Source of the DNA: CAIZGX01 sp044354975
GTDB taxonomy: Bacteria; Bacteroidota; Bacteroidia; Flavobacteriales_D; Sanyastnellaceae
Assembly: GCA_044354975.1 (NCBI GenBank)
Contig: JBIKZA010000029.1
Coordinates: 1-28,003, forward strand
DNA length: 28,003 nucleotides
Reading direction: 5' to 3'
Shown one piece after another: positions 1 through 5,860 of the stretch; within the stretch, counting starts at the first letter, position 1, and each line of letters begins with the position of its first letter. The position numbers and the translations under genes are program-made. The notes under the pieces were generated by a model. The model was not told where the DNA came from. It did no database searches and was given only the letters and a program-made list of their open reading frames with translations.

Positions 1-487
1 CTATCTGAGACATCATATCGCAGATGTACTTCGCATCCTTTTTTATCTCTTTCAAATCTGCTTTACTTAATCTCTCCTCCGTCGGTTCTTCGTTGTCAGC
101 CAGAGCAAACTTTATTGGCATTCCCGAATAAACTCGCTGAGGAATACCGTCCTGTTTTCCCGGATTAAACCTCCCCAGTTGCTTGCATGCCATAAGGGCC
201 GCACTGTCCAATCCGGAGCCATTTGGGACACCACGAAAAACCTTAAAGTTCGTTGGTGTACCATCTTTTTCAATAATAAATTGAATTAAAACGGTCCCCT
301 CAATGTTCATCGATTTCTCGTATTCCGGGTAGAGTAAGTGATCAAAGATCACTTCAAACATCGCGTCTTGACCTCCGGGATATGTTGGCATTTCTTGAAC
401 AAATTCCAAAGGTGTTTGAAGGGTATCTTGCGCAATTCCGAAAGTGGAAAAGAGAACTAGCAAGATGAAGAGAAAAGTCTTTTTCAT
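1..487 (-). CDS. TonB C-terminal domain protein, secreted (3' end beyond window)
   Basis: The frame opens with an ATG at 487 and runs off the left edge without a stop, giving 162 codons. Residues 1-19 form a signal peptide (MKKTFLFILLVLFSTFGIA) followed by Gln-Asp. Residues about 30-125 resemble the TonB C-terminal fold seen in many Bacteroidota single-domain proteins: MPTYPGGQDAMFEVI, then YPEYEKSMNIEGTVLIQFII, a GLDSAAL helix and a closing MPIKFAL strand. A charged tail (EEPTEERLSKADLKEIKKD) follows. In the family such domains bind the TonB box of outer-membrane receptors, but in Bacteroidota many are stand-alone periplasmic proteins without the N-terminal membrane anchor, so a role in energy transduction is only inferred. 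The missing C-terminus prevents a domain count. Confidence 0.8.
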   Translation of the reverse strand, partial: MKKTFLFILLVLFSTFGIAQDTLQTPLEFVQEMPTYPGGQDAMFEVIFDHLLYPEYEKSMNIEGTVLIQFIIEKDGTPTNFKVFRGVPNGSGLDSAALMACKQLGRFNPGKQDGIPQRVYSGMPIKFALADNEEPTEERLSKADLKEIKKDAKYICDMMSQI

Positions 488-536
488 TCAATAAATATAT
501 ACATCCCAAATAAAGCCACCAAAACTGTTGCGCTTT

Positions 537-636
537 ATTCGTCGAAAGACGTATATTCTTAAAGACATTCGCCAACGGCATTCGTCATAGACTTTCGTCG
601 CAGACATTCGTGCTTGCACTGTCGTCGTAGATATTC
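537..636. repeat. Degenerate 13-bp tandem repeat, about seven units
   Basis: On the + strand, units of 12-14 bp follow each other almost without a gap: ATTCGTCGAAAGAC (537), ATTCTTAAAGAC (555), ATTCGCCAACGGC (567), ATTCGTCATAGAC (580), TTTCGTCGCAGAC (593), ATTCGTGCTTGCAC (606) and TGTCGTCGTAGAT (620), ending in ATTC. The consensus is about ATTCGTCGnAGAC. The array fills the space between the TonB-domain gene and the rplT terminator. The first unit contains a CGTC-GAAA-GACG hairpin. I see no coding potential in it and do not know its function. Confidence 0.7.
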
Positions 637-643
637 TTTTTGT

Positions 644-671
644 AAAAAAAAGCCCTCCGAAGAGGGCTTTT
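644..671 (-). terminator. Intrinsic terminator of the thrS-infC-rpmI-rplT operon
   Basis: A 7-bp GC-rich stem (AGCCCTC / GAGGGCT) with a CGAA loop on the + strand, read as TTCG on the minus strand, is followed on the minus strand by an uninterrupted run of T. It lies about 20 bp after the rplT stop. On the + strand the T run is shorter and interrupted, so the minus direction is favoured. Confidence 0.9.
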
Positions 672-690
672 CTATTCCTATTGCTAGAAA

Positions 691-1038
691 TTATTTTTTG
701 ATACGTTCTGCTACTGCTTTGAACGCCTCTGGGTGATTCATTGCTAAATCTGCAAGAACCTTACGGTTCAATTCGATTCCGTGTGCGTGAATTTGACCCA
801 TGAATGCGCTGTATGACATTCCGTGCTGACGAGCACCGGCGTTGATACGAGCAATCCACAAAGAACGGAAATCGCGCTTGCGAAGTTTACGTCCGATGTA
901 AGCATAACATAATGCTTTTTCTACTGAGTTTTTGGCTACTGTCCAAACGTTTTTACGTGAACCGAAATAACCTTTTGCCATTTTAAGAACTTTTCTTCTT
1001 CTGGCTCTACTGGCGACTGCGTTTTTACTGCGTGGCAT
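691..1038 (-). CDS. rplT: 50S ribosomal protein L20
   Basis: 115 residues, full length for bL20. The start MPRSKNAVASRARRRKVLKMAKGY and the later GRKLRKRDFRSLWIARINAA-type helix with ARQHGMSYS are the family's signature. L20 is an early-assembly protein that binds 23S rRNA domain II, and in E. coli and Bacillus it also represses its own operon by binding a leader that mimics its rRNA site. It is the last gene of the conserved order thrS-infC-rpmI-rplT. The 88-bp gap to rpmI contains a folded element (1058-1084) that could serve autoregulation. No SD precedes the ATG; the leader is A-rich, as is usual in this phylum. Confidence 0.98.
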   Translation of the reverse strand: MPRSKNAVASRARRRKVLKMAKGYFGSRKNVWTVAKNSVEKALCYAYIGRKLRKRDFRSLWIARINAGARQHGMSYSAFMGQIHAHGIELNRKVLADLAMNHPEAFKAVAERIKK

Positions 1039-1057
1039 AACTTTTTGTTTTTAGGCT

Positions 1058-1084
1058 AAGGTGTTCTCTCGAACTTAAGACCTT
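1058..1084 (-). promoter_or_regulatory. Hairpin in rpmI-rplT spacer, candidate L20 autoregulatory site
   Basis: Read on the minus strand, an outer stem AAGGT/ACCTT encloses an asymmetric CTTAA bulge and an inner stem GTTC/GAAC closed by a GAGA (GNRA) tetraloop. It ends about 20 nt before the rplT ATG in the longest spacer of the operon. L20 binding sites on mRNA are known to include two stems joined by a bulge in other bacteria, so the position and shape fit. That this hairpin is such a site is inference; I cannot test covariation here. Confidence 0.4.
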
Positions 1085-1126
1085 TTACCGGGTTAAACTT
1101 TACCTTGCTTCTTTAATGAATTAACA

Positions 1127-1324
1127 TTAGGCTACAAGCAACTGCGCCTTAATCGATTTCTCGTCAGATGGGTTTACATAACCAGTCTTTGTCAAGTTGC
1201 GCTTTTGCTTAGTGCCCTTCTTGGTCAAGATGTGACTTTTGTACGCATGCTTACGCTTAATCTTACCGGATCCAGTTACCTGGAAACGCTTCTTAGCGCC
1301 GGATTTTGTTTTCGCCTTTGGCAT
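1127..1324 (-). CDS. rpmI: 50S ribosomal protein L35
   Basis: 65 residues, normal length for bL35. The opening MPKAKTKSGAKKRFQVTGSGKIKRKHAYKSHIL and the SDEKSIKAQL end are typical. It is a small basic protein of the large subunit, encoded between infC (18-bp gap) and rplT, the arrangement found across bacteria. No separate promoter is visible, so it should be co-transcribed from the thrS promoter. Confidence 0.97.
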   Translation of the reverse strand: MPKAKTKSGAKKRFQVTGSGKIKRKHAYKSHILTKKGTKQKRNLTKTGYVNPSDEKSIKAQLLVA

Positions 1325-1342
1325 TTTATTTAGGTGTTAGAA

Positions 1343-1882
1343 TTATTTCTTTTTTGGGTTTATCACAACAAACATTTTCTTCCCTTCCAACTTCGGCAAC
1401 AACTCTGGAGTTCCTAACTCTTCAAGTTCTTGAACGAATCTCAACAATAATATCTCTCCACGTTCTTTAAAAACAATGGAACGTCCTTTAAAGAAAACGT
1501 AAGCTCTTACCTTACTTCCCTCTTTCAAAAACTCTTGCGCGTGCTTCAACTTAAATTGAAAATCGTGATCATCCGTGTTAGGACCAAAACGAATCTCTTT
1601 TACAGTTACGTTCACCTGCTTCGCCTTCATTTCCTTCTGCTTCTTCTTCTGATCATACAGAAACTTGCGGTAGTCAATGATTCTACAAACCGGTGGAACG
1701 GCATTTGGCGAAATCTCTACGAGATCTGCTTCTAAATCTTGAGCCAGTTTTAATGCCTTTTCTCTAGAATACACTCCAACTTCAACATTCTCACCTACCA
1801 AGCGTACCTCGGCTGCTGTAATGCGATCGTTAATTTTGTGTTCTGGTTCAAAGATGCGTCTGCCTCTCATCTCGCGCTTTAT
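1343..1882 (-). CDS. infC: Translation initiation factor IF-3 (probable AUA start)
   Basis: IF-3 binds the 30S subunit, prevents premature joining of 50S and checks start-codon/initiator-tRNA pairing. The sequence shows both halves: the N-terminal HKINDRITAAEVRLVGENVEVGVYS region through VEISPNAVPPVCRIIDYRKFLY, then the linker KKKQKEMKAKQ and the C-terminal domain (VKEIRFGPNTDDHDFQFKLKHAQEFL, RAYVFFKGRS). The first ATG is at 1870, but a strong SD (AGGAGG, 1895-1890) ends 19 nt upstream of it, too far. In-frame AUA at 1882 lies 7 nt from the SD and AUC at 1885 lies 4 nt away. I chose AUA at 1882, giving 179 residues beginning (M)KREMRGRRIF; starting at 1870 gives 175. Non-AUG infC starts are known in many bacteria and allow IF-3 to repress itself. 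Confidence 0.9.
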   Translation of the reverse strand: MKREMRGRRIFEPEHKINDRITAAEVRLVGENVEVGVYSREKALKLAQDLEADLVEISPNAVPPVCRIIDYRKFLYDQKKKQKEMKAKQVNVTVKEIRFGPNTDDHDFQFKLKHAQEFLKEGSKVRAYVFFKGRSIVFKERGEILLLRFVQELEELGTPELLPKLEGKKMFVVINPKKK

Positions 1883-1889
1883 GATATTT

Positions 1890-1895
1890 CCTCCT
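1890..1895 (-). promoter_or_regulatory. Strong Shine-Dalgarno site of infC
   Basis: AGGAGG (AAGGAGG counting the preceding base) lies in the short thrS-infC gap. It is the only near-perfect SD before a gene in this window, where the other leaders are AT-rich and SD-free. Its spacing selects a non-AUG codon (AUA at 1882 or AUC at 1885) rather than the first ATG at 1870. Confidence 0.7.
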
Positions 1896-1901
1896 TGTTC
1901 A

Positions 1902-3842
1902 TTAAATTTCTTTCAACATGTTAGCCACTTCATCGTTCACCATGGTAGCGAAATCTTCAACACTAAACACACCCAAATCTCCTTCGCCTTTTTTGCGTGC
2001 AGATACTGATTTTGCTAGCATTTCAGTCTCACCAACCACCAACATGTAGGTCACTTTTGCAAGCTCCGCTTCACGTATTTTCTTTCCCACCTTCTCGTTA
2101 GTATCGTCAACGAGGGCGCGAATATCGGAAATTTCTAGCGTATTTGCTACTTTTTTTGCGTATTCGTTGTATTTCTCACTAACGGGTAAAATTCTTACTT
2201 GCTCCGGCGATAACCACAATGGAAATTGTCCAGCACAGTGCTCAATTAAAATCGCAACAAAACGCTCCATACTTCCGAATGGTGCGCGGTGTATCATTAC
2301 TGGTCTGTGCTTCTGATTATCAGATCCTGTGTATTCCAATTGGAAACGCTCTGGAAGATTGTAATCCAATTGAACTGTTCCCAACTGCCACTTTCTTCCA
2401 ATAGCATCGCGAACCATGAAATCTAACTTCGGTCCGTAGAATGCGGCTTCACCATATTCAACAACTGTACGAAGTCCTTTCTCATTGGCTACTTCCTGAA
2501 TAGCCAATTCCGCTTTCTCCCAATTCTCATCTGTACCAATGTATTTCTCACGGTTAATTGGATCGCGAAGTGAAACCTGCGCCAAGAAATCATGGAAATT
2601 CAAGGTCTTGAAAATATAGAGAACCAAGTCAATCACTTTTCCAATTTCCTCTTTCACTTGATCTGGCGTGCAGAAAATATGGGCATCGTCTTGGGTAAAT
2701 CCGCGTACACGAGTTAAACCGTGCAACTCTCCTGTTTGCTCGTAGCGATAAACAGTACCGAACTCAGAAAAACGAAGGGGTAAATCTTTGTAACTGCGCG
2801 GTTCTGCGTTATAGATTTCGCAGTGATGCGGACAATTCATTGGCTTCAACATATACATCTCACCTTCTTGAGGAGTGTGTATTGGCTGAAAACTGTCTGC
2901 GCCGTATTTCGCCCAGTGGCCGCTGGTTTCATACAATTCTTTCGAACCAATGTGCGGAGTAATTACAGGCTGATAGCCCGCCTTCTTTTGAGCAACAGTC
3001 AAGAAGTTCTGCAAGCGTGTGCGCAAGTCGGTTCCTTTCGGCAACCACAAAGGCAAACCACTTCCCACTCGTTGAGAGAAATGGAACAATCCCATTTCCT
3101 TTCCGAGCTTTCTATGGTCACGTTTCTTCGCTTCTTCCACTTGAACCAAATATTCTTCTAGTTCAGCAGCTTTCGGAAAAGTGATTGCGTAAACACGCGT
3201 TAACATTTTATTTTTTTCGTCGCCTCTCCAATAAGCACCCGCAACATTCATAAGCTTTGCAGCCTTTATGAATCCAGTGTTTGGAATATGCGGACCGCGA
3301 CATAAGTCGGTGAAATTTCCTTGAGTATAAAACGTAATTTCTCCGTCTTGAAGACCTTCTATCAATTCTAATTTGTACTGATCTCCCTTCTCTGTAAAGT
3401 AAGAAATCGCATCGGCTTTTGAAACTTCCTTGCGAACGAATTCGTTCTTCTGACGCGCCAATTCCAACATTAATTTTTCAACCTTCGAAAAATCTTCTTG
3501 GGTGAACGGCTTTCCTTCGAAATCTACGTCGTAATAAAATCCGTTTTCAATCGGAGGACCAATGGCCAACTTAACGCCTGGATAAAGAACTTCCAAGGCC
3601 TCAGCCATGAGGTGAGCAGAGCTGTGCCACATAGTGGACTTTCCGTTTTCGTCGCTCCACGTGAGCAACTTTACCGTGGCGTTATCGGGAAGTGGACGCG
3701 ATGCGTCTACAACTACTCCGTTGACTTCTGCGGCTAGCACGTTACGTGCAAGACCCTCGCTAATTTGAGCAGCCAATTGCATTGCAGAAGTACCTTCTTC
3801 TACAGAGCGAACGCTACCATCGGGTAAAGAGATGTTTAACAT
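1902..3842 (-). CDS. thrS: Threonyl-tRNA synthetase
   Basis: Class II synthetase charging tRNA-Thr; 646 residues, typical length. The order is a TGS domain (about 1-62), an editing domain with the HxxxH metal site H73-SSA-H77 and the TDLCRGPHIPNTG segment, a catalytic core and a C-terminal anticodon-binding domain. In the core, MNCPHHCEIY carries zinc-ligand Cys/His residues, motif 2 is RFSEFGTVYRYEQTGELHGL followed by RVRGFTQDDAHIF, and motif 3 is HRAPFGSMERF. The anticodon-binding domain begins near LSPEQVRILPVSEKY. It is the first gene of the operon with infC, rpmI and rplT, and a TAnnTTTG box lies just upstream. Both editing histidines are present, so proofreading of Ser-tRNA-Thr should be intact. 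Confidence 0.98.
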   Translation of the reverse strand: MLNISLPDGSVRSVEEGTSAMQLAAQISEGLARNVLAAEVNGVVVDASRPLPDNATVKLLTWSDENGKSTMWHSSAHLMAEALEVLYPGVKLAIGPPIENGFYYDVDFEGKPFTQEDFSKVEKLMLELARQKNEFVRKEVSKADAISYFTEKGDQYKLELIEGLQDGEITFYTQGNFTDLCRGPHIPNTGFIKAAKLMNVAGAYWRGDEKNKMLTRVYAITFPKAAELEEYLVQVEEAKKRDHRKLGKEMGLFHFSQRVGSGLPLWLPKGTDLRTRLQNFLTVAQKKAGYQPVITPHIGSKELYETSGHWAKYGADSFQPIHTPQEGEMYMLKPMNCPHHCEIYNAEPRSYKDLPLRFSEFGTVYRYEQTGELHGLTRVRGFTQDDAHIFCTPDQVKEEIGKVIDLVLYIFKTLNFHDFLAQVSLRDPINREKYIGTDENWEKAELAIQEVANEKGLRTVVEYGEAAFYGPKLDFMVRDAIGRKWQLGTVQLDYNLPERFQLEYTGSDNQKHRPVMIHRAPFGSMERFVAILIEHCAGQFPLWLSPEQVRILPVSEKYNEYAKKVANTLEISDIRALVDDTNEKVGKKIREAELAKVTYMLVVGETEMLAKSVSARKKGEGDLGVFSVEDFATMVNDEVANMLKEI

Positions 3843-3858
3843 AGTGAAAAATGAGGTG

Positions 3859-3866
3859 CAAAGATA
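3859..3866 (-). promoter_or_regulatory. Promoter -7 box for the thrS operon
   Basis: On the minus strand TATCTTTG matches the Bacteroidota -7 consensus TAnnTTTG exactly. It ends 16 nt before the thrS ATG, so the predicted leader is only about 12 nt. No convincing -33 TTTG is visible. The box sits in the 41-bp gap after the MazG-like gene. Confidence 0.5.
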
Positions 3867-3883
3867 GCGACAACGTGGCTATT

Positions 3884-4291
3884 CTATTTTAAGAACTTTG
3901 CAATATTCGGTTTGAAATAATTACTGCTTTTCATTACCTTTCCGTCTTCGCGGTAGATTGGCTCTCCATTATCGTCGAGCTTGCTCATGTTACTGCGTTG
4001 AATCTCTGCGAATATCTCTCCCATTTGATCCTGTAGACCGTGCGCATTCATTGTCCCGCAGAGGATATAAAGCATATCTCCTAATGCATCTGCTATTTCA
4101 ACGATATCGCCATTCTGAGCGGCTTCGAGATATTCTTCGTTCTCTTCCTTCATTAAATTGAAACGCAAAGTGTATTCGCGTTCTTCCAATTCACCTGTTG
4201 GTGTTTTTCTGACTGGAATTCTGAATGCGTTGTGGAATTCTTCTACACAACCAATCAGGTGTGAAAGCGATGGATTTTTTTCATTATTCAT
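3884..4291 (-). CDS. MazG-like nucleotide pyrophosphohydrolase
   Basis: All-alpha NTP pyrophosphohydrolase of the MazG/PRA-PH superfamily. The metal-binding pattern is visible: the first acidic helix LMKEENEEYLEAA and the second EIADALGDMLYILCG give the EExxE...ExxxD arrangement that holds Mg2+. The C-terminal half (FAEIQRSNMSKLDDNGEPIYREDGKVMKS) resembles the substrate-pocket part of dimeric dUTPase-like and HisE-like members. I use the ATG at 4291 (135 residues). A TTG at 4309 would add six residues but lies at the edge of a -7-like box (TATTTTCG, 4304-4297). The substrate cannot be read from sequence; hydrolysis of a non-canonical or excess nucleoside triphosphate is the family expectation. 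Confidence 0.8.
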   Translation of the reverse strand: MNNEKNPSLSHLIGCVEEFHNAFRIPVRKTPTGELEEREYTLRFNLMKEENEEYLEAAQNGDIVEIADALGDMLYILCGTMNAHGLQDQMGEIFAEIQRSNMSKLDDNGEPIYREDGKVMKSSNYFKPNIAKFLK

Positions 4292-4296
4292 ACTTC

Positions 4297-4304
4297 GAAA
4301 ATAA
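4297..4304 (-). promoter_or_regulatory. Putative -7 box for the MazG-like gene
   Basis: TATTTTCG on the minus strand matches TAnnTTTG at 7 of 8 positions and is followed by exactly four bases (AAGT) and the ATG at 4291. With the usual spacing, transcription would begin at or next to the start codon. No clear -33 element is seen. Confidence 0.35.
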
Positions 4305-4335
4305 TTCAATGCGCGTGAAAGATTATTTTTTCTTA

Positions 4336-4446
4336 TTCACACAATTTAACAAAGTCGGAATTCGTTAGAGCAGTAAGGTTCACCCAATCGGGTGTAGGTT
4401 TTGGTTAAGGAATCGAAAACGCTCTTCAACGGAAGGGCGTTTTTGA
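4336..4446 (+). ncRNA. Candidate small RNA ending in an orphan + strand terminator
   Basis: Both neighbouring genes lie on the minus strand, yet 4416-4444 forms a + strand terminator: an 11-bp stem AAAACGCTCTT / AAGGGCGTTTT (one T-G pair) with loop CAACGG, then TTTTT-GATTTT. Upstream is a perfect CACCC-AATC-GGGTG hairpin (4381-4394), and a weak -7 box TATTTTTT lies at 4324-4331. This would produce a transcript of about 110 nt with two hairpins. No reading frame of note is inside. It might instead be a relic or a second terminator for rplS read the other way. Confidence 0.25.
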
Positions 4447-4456
4447 TTTTCAAGCA

Positions 4457-4482
4457 ATAAAAAAGGGTTCCGAAGAACCCTA
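4457..4482 (-). terminator. Intrinsic terminator of rplS
   Basis: On the minus strand a 7-bp stem AGGGTTC/GAACCCT with a TTCG loop is followed by a run of T (TTTTTT, then ATT). It begins 24 bp after the rplS stop codon. Confidence 0.9.
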
Positions 4483-4505
4483 ATCTATACTCTATCAAAG
4501 TATTC

Positions 4506-4871
4506 TTATTTAGCCACTGGGCCAAAGTATTTTCTTTCTTGGATACGGCTTGCTTTACCGGTAAGGCTGCGCAAGTAGAAGATACGTGCACGACGCACTT
4601 TACCACGTTTGTTCACTTCAATTTTGTCAATGAAGGGTGAAGCAATTGGGAAGATACGCTCAACACCTACACTGTTCGACATTTTGCGAACGGTAAAGGT
4701 CTCTGTTGAACCTGTTCCTCTTCTTTGGATTACTACTCCAGAGAAAGTTTGAAGTCGCTCTTTCACTCCTTCAATAATTTTATACGTTACAGAAATGGTA
4801 TCACCTGCAGAGAATTTTGGGTATTCTGCGATTGGGTTAATTCTGCTTTCAAGTTCCTTTATGCGGTTCAT
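4506..4871 (-). CDS. rplS: 50S ribosomal protein L19
   Basis: 121 residues, normal for bL19, a large-subunit protein at the 30S-50S interface. Hallmarks are the FSAGDTISVTYKIIEG strand, GVVIQRRGTGSTETFTVRKMS, the GVERIFPIASPFIDKIEV segment and RGKVRRARIFYLRSLTGKA. The gene stands alone with its own well-formed promoter (TTG-N19-TATATTTG) and terminator. In many bacteria rplS is linked to trmD and rimM; that linkage is absent here, as is common in Bacteroidota. The predicted transcript starts with a hairpin (4889-4902). Confidence 0.98.
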   Translation of the reverse strand: MNRIKELESRINPIAEYPKFSAGDTISVTYKIIEGVKERLQTFSGVVIQRRGTGSTETFTVRKMSNSVGVERIFPIASPFIDKIEVNKRGKVRRARIFYLRSLTGKASRIQERKYFGPVAK

Positions 4872-4888
4872 AGTCGTCTGATTTTCGT

Positions 4889-4902
4889 CCCTAAAAATAG
4901 GG
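4889..4902 (-). promoter_or_regulatory. 5'-terminal hairpin of the rplS transcript
   Basis: CCCTA-TTTT-TAGGG on the minus strand. From the -7 box at 4913-4906, transcription should begin near 4902, so this 5-bp hairpin would be the very 5' end of the mRNA, 17 nt before the ATG. It could stabilise the message or bind L19; both are inference. Confidence 0.4.
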
Positions 4903-4905
4903 CTG

Positions 4906-4936
4906 CAAATATATGCATTATTCTGAAAGGAACAAG
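4906..4936 (-). promoter_or_regulatory. rplS promoter (-33 CTTG, -7 TATATTTG)
   Basis: On the minus strand CTTG (4936-4933) is followed by 19 nt and then a perfect TAnnTTTG box, TATATTTG (4913-4906). This is the best match in the window to the primary-sigma consensus described for Bacteroidota. Confidence 0.75.
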
Positions 4937-4979
4937 AGAGAGTTGATTTTTTTTTGATTTCCCTCCGTAGGTCCCATTT

Positions 4980-5858
4980 TTACTGCTGTTCTTTCGGCTT
5001 CTTGTCCTTGTGTTTCCAACGTTTGTGGGTCCACAACCACAAGTAAGGCTCTTTATAAATATCGTCGGCTACTCGATCATTGGCCAACTGAATAAGTCCA
5101 CCTTCCCTGAAATCACGTGGATTTTCAGTGAGGACTTCAAAGTACGATTCGTAATATCCTCTCTTCACCTTATTGAGATGTCCGAAAACCACAGGAAGGT
5201 TTAATTCCTTGGCATATTTCTCAGCGCCGTAATAGGCAGGCGTTTCAATTCCAAGAAAATCAATCCATACGCACTTCTTCGGATCGGCGGGCGATTGATC
5301 CACAGCGAAGACCATTCCCATGAGCTCGCCCTGGTGCTCTTCCAAGTACTCTTTTGTTGCGCGGGTAGATACTAACTGCATTCCATATTTCTTGCGAGAT
5401 TCACGCATCTTGCGATCGAAATACGGATTACTCAGTCGTTTGTAAATAGCCACAAGAGGCATATGACTTTGCATGGGTGCAGCCAATGCCCACATTTCCC
5501 AATTGGCATAATGTCCGCCGCACAGAATGATACTCTGCCCCTTTTCTGCAAAATTCTTTAGAAGCTCTGGGTTGTGCATCACAAATCGCGCACGCAATTG
5601 GCTTTCTGTCACCGAAAAGTTCTTAATGACTTCAAGAATGAGGTCGCAGAAGTGTCTGTAAAAATCCCAAGCAATTTGCTCTCGCTCTTTTTTTGTTTTG
5701 GTTGGAAAGACCAATTCCAGGTTGTACATGACCACCTTTTTTCGGTAGCCCATACACACATACAAAATGAAGAACGCTAAATCAGATATTCGATAAAGAA
5801 CGAAATAGGGCAGCAAACTCAAAGGCTTCAGGAAAAGCCAAAACAACAATCGACTCAT
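4980..5858 (-). CDS. Lipid A biosynthesis acyltransferase family protein (LpxL/HtrB-like)
   Basis: 292 residues, typical for the family that transfers acyl chains from acyl-ACP to lipid A or related envelope lipids at the inner face of the inner membrane. One hydrophobic N-terminal anchor (about 1-36) is followed by the catalytic H-x4-E motif, H116-YANW-E121, inside GGHYANWEMW. Later blocks are FAVDQSPAD, WIDFLGIETPAYYGAEKYA and the C-terminal YLWLWTHKRWKHK, all usual in Bacteroidota members. It begins 2 bp after the stop of the MuiA-like gene, so the two are co-transcribed. Whether the product is lipid A or another lipid cannot be told from sequence; Bacteroidota often use one such enzyme for several envelope lipids. 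Confidence 0.9.
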   Translation of the reverse strand: MSRLLFWLFLKPLSLLPYFVLYRISDLAFFILYVCMGYRKKVVMYNLELVFPTKTKKEREQIAWDFYRHFCDLILEVIKNFSVTESQLRARFVMHNPELLKNFAEKGQSIILCGGHYANWEMWALAAPMQSHMPLVAIYKRLSNPYFDRKMRESRKKYGMQLVSTRATKEYLEEHQGELMGMVFAVDQSPADPKKCVWIDFLGIETPAYYGAEKYAKELNLPVVFGHLNKVKRGYYESYFEVLTENPRDFREGGLIQLANDRVADDIYKEPYLWLWTHKRWKHKDKKPKEQQ

Positions 5859-5860
5859 TT

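Noticed and set aside
4355..4394. tRNA-like text (GTTAGAGCAG and GGTTCACCC)
   Set aside because: No room for an anticodon arm and no acceptor stem; kept only as a remark in the small-RNA finding.
4418..4446. Second terminator for rplS (minus strand reading)
   Set aside because: On the minus strand the stem is followed by TTTTCGATT, weaker than the TTTTTGATTTT on the + strand, and rplS already has a strong terminator at 4457-4482.
4346..4606. 86-residue minus-strand frame overlapping the rplS 3' end
   Set aside because: Overlaps L19 in another frame and runs through the rplS terminator; no conserved motif or start signal.
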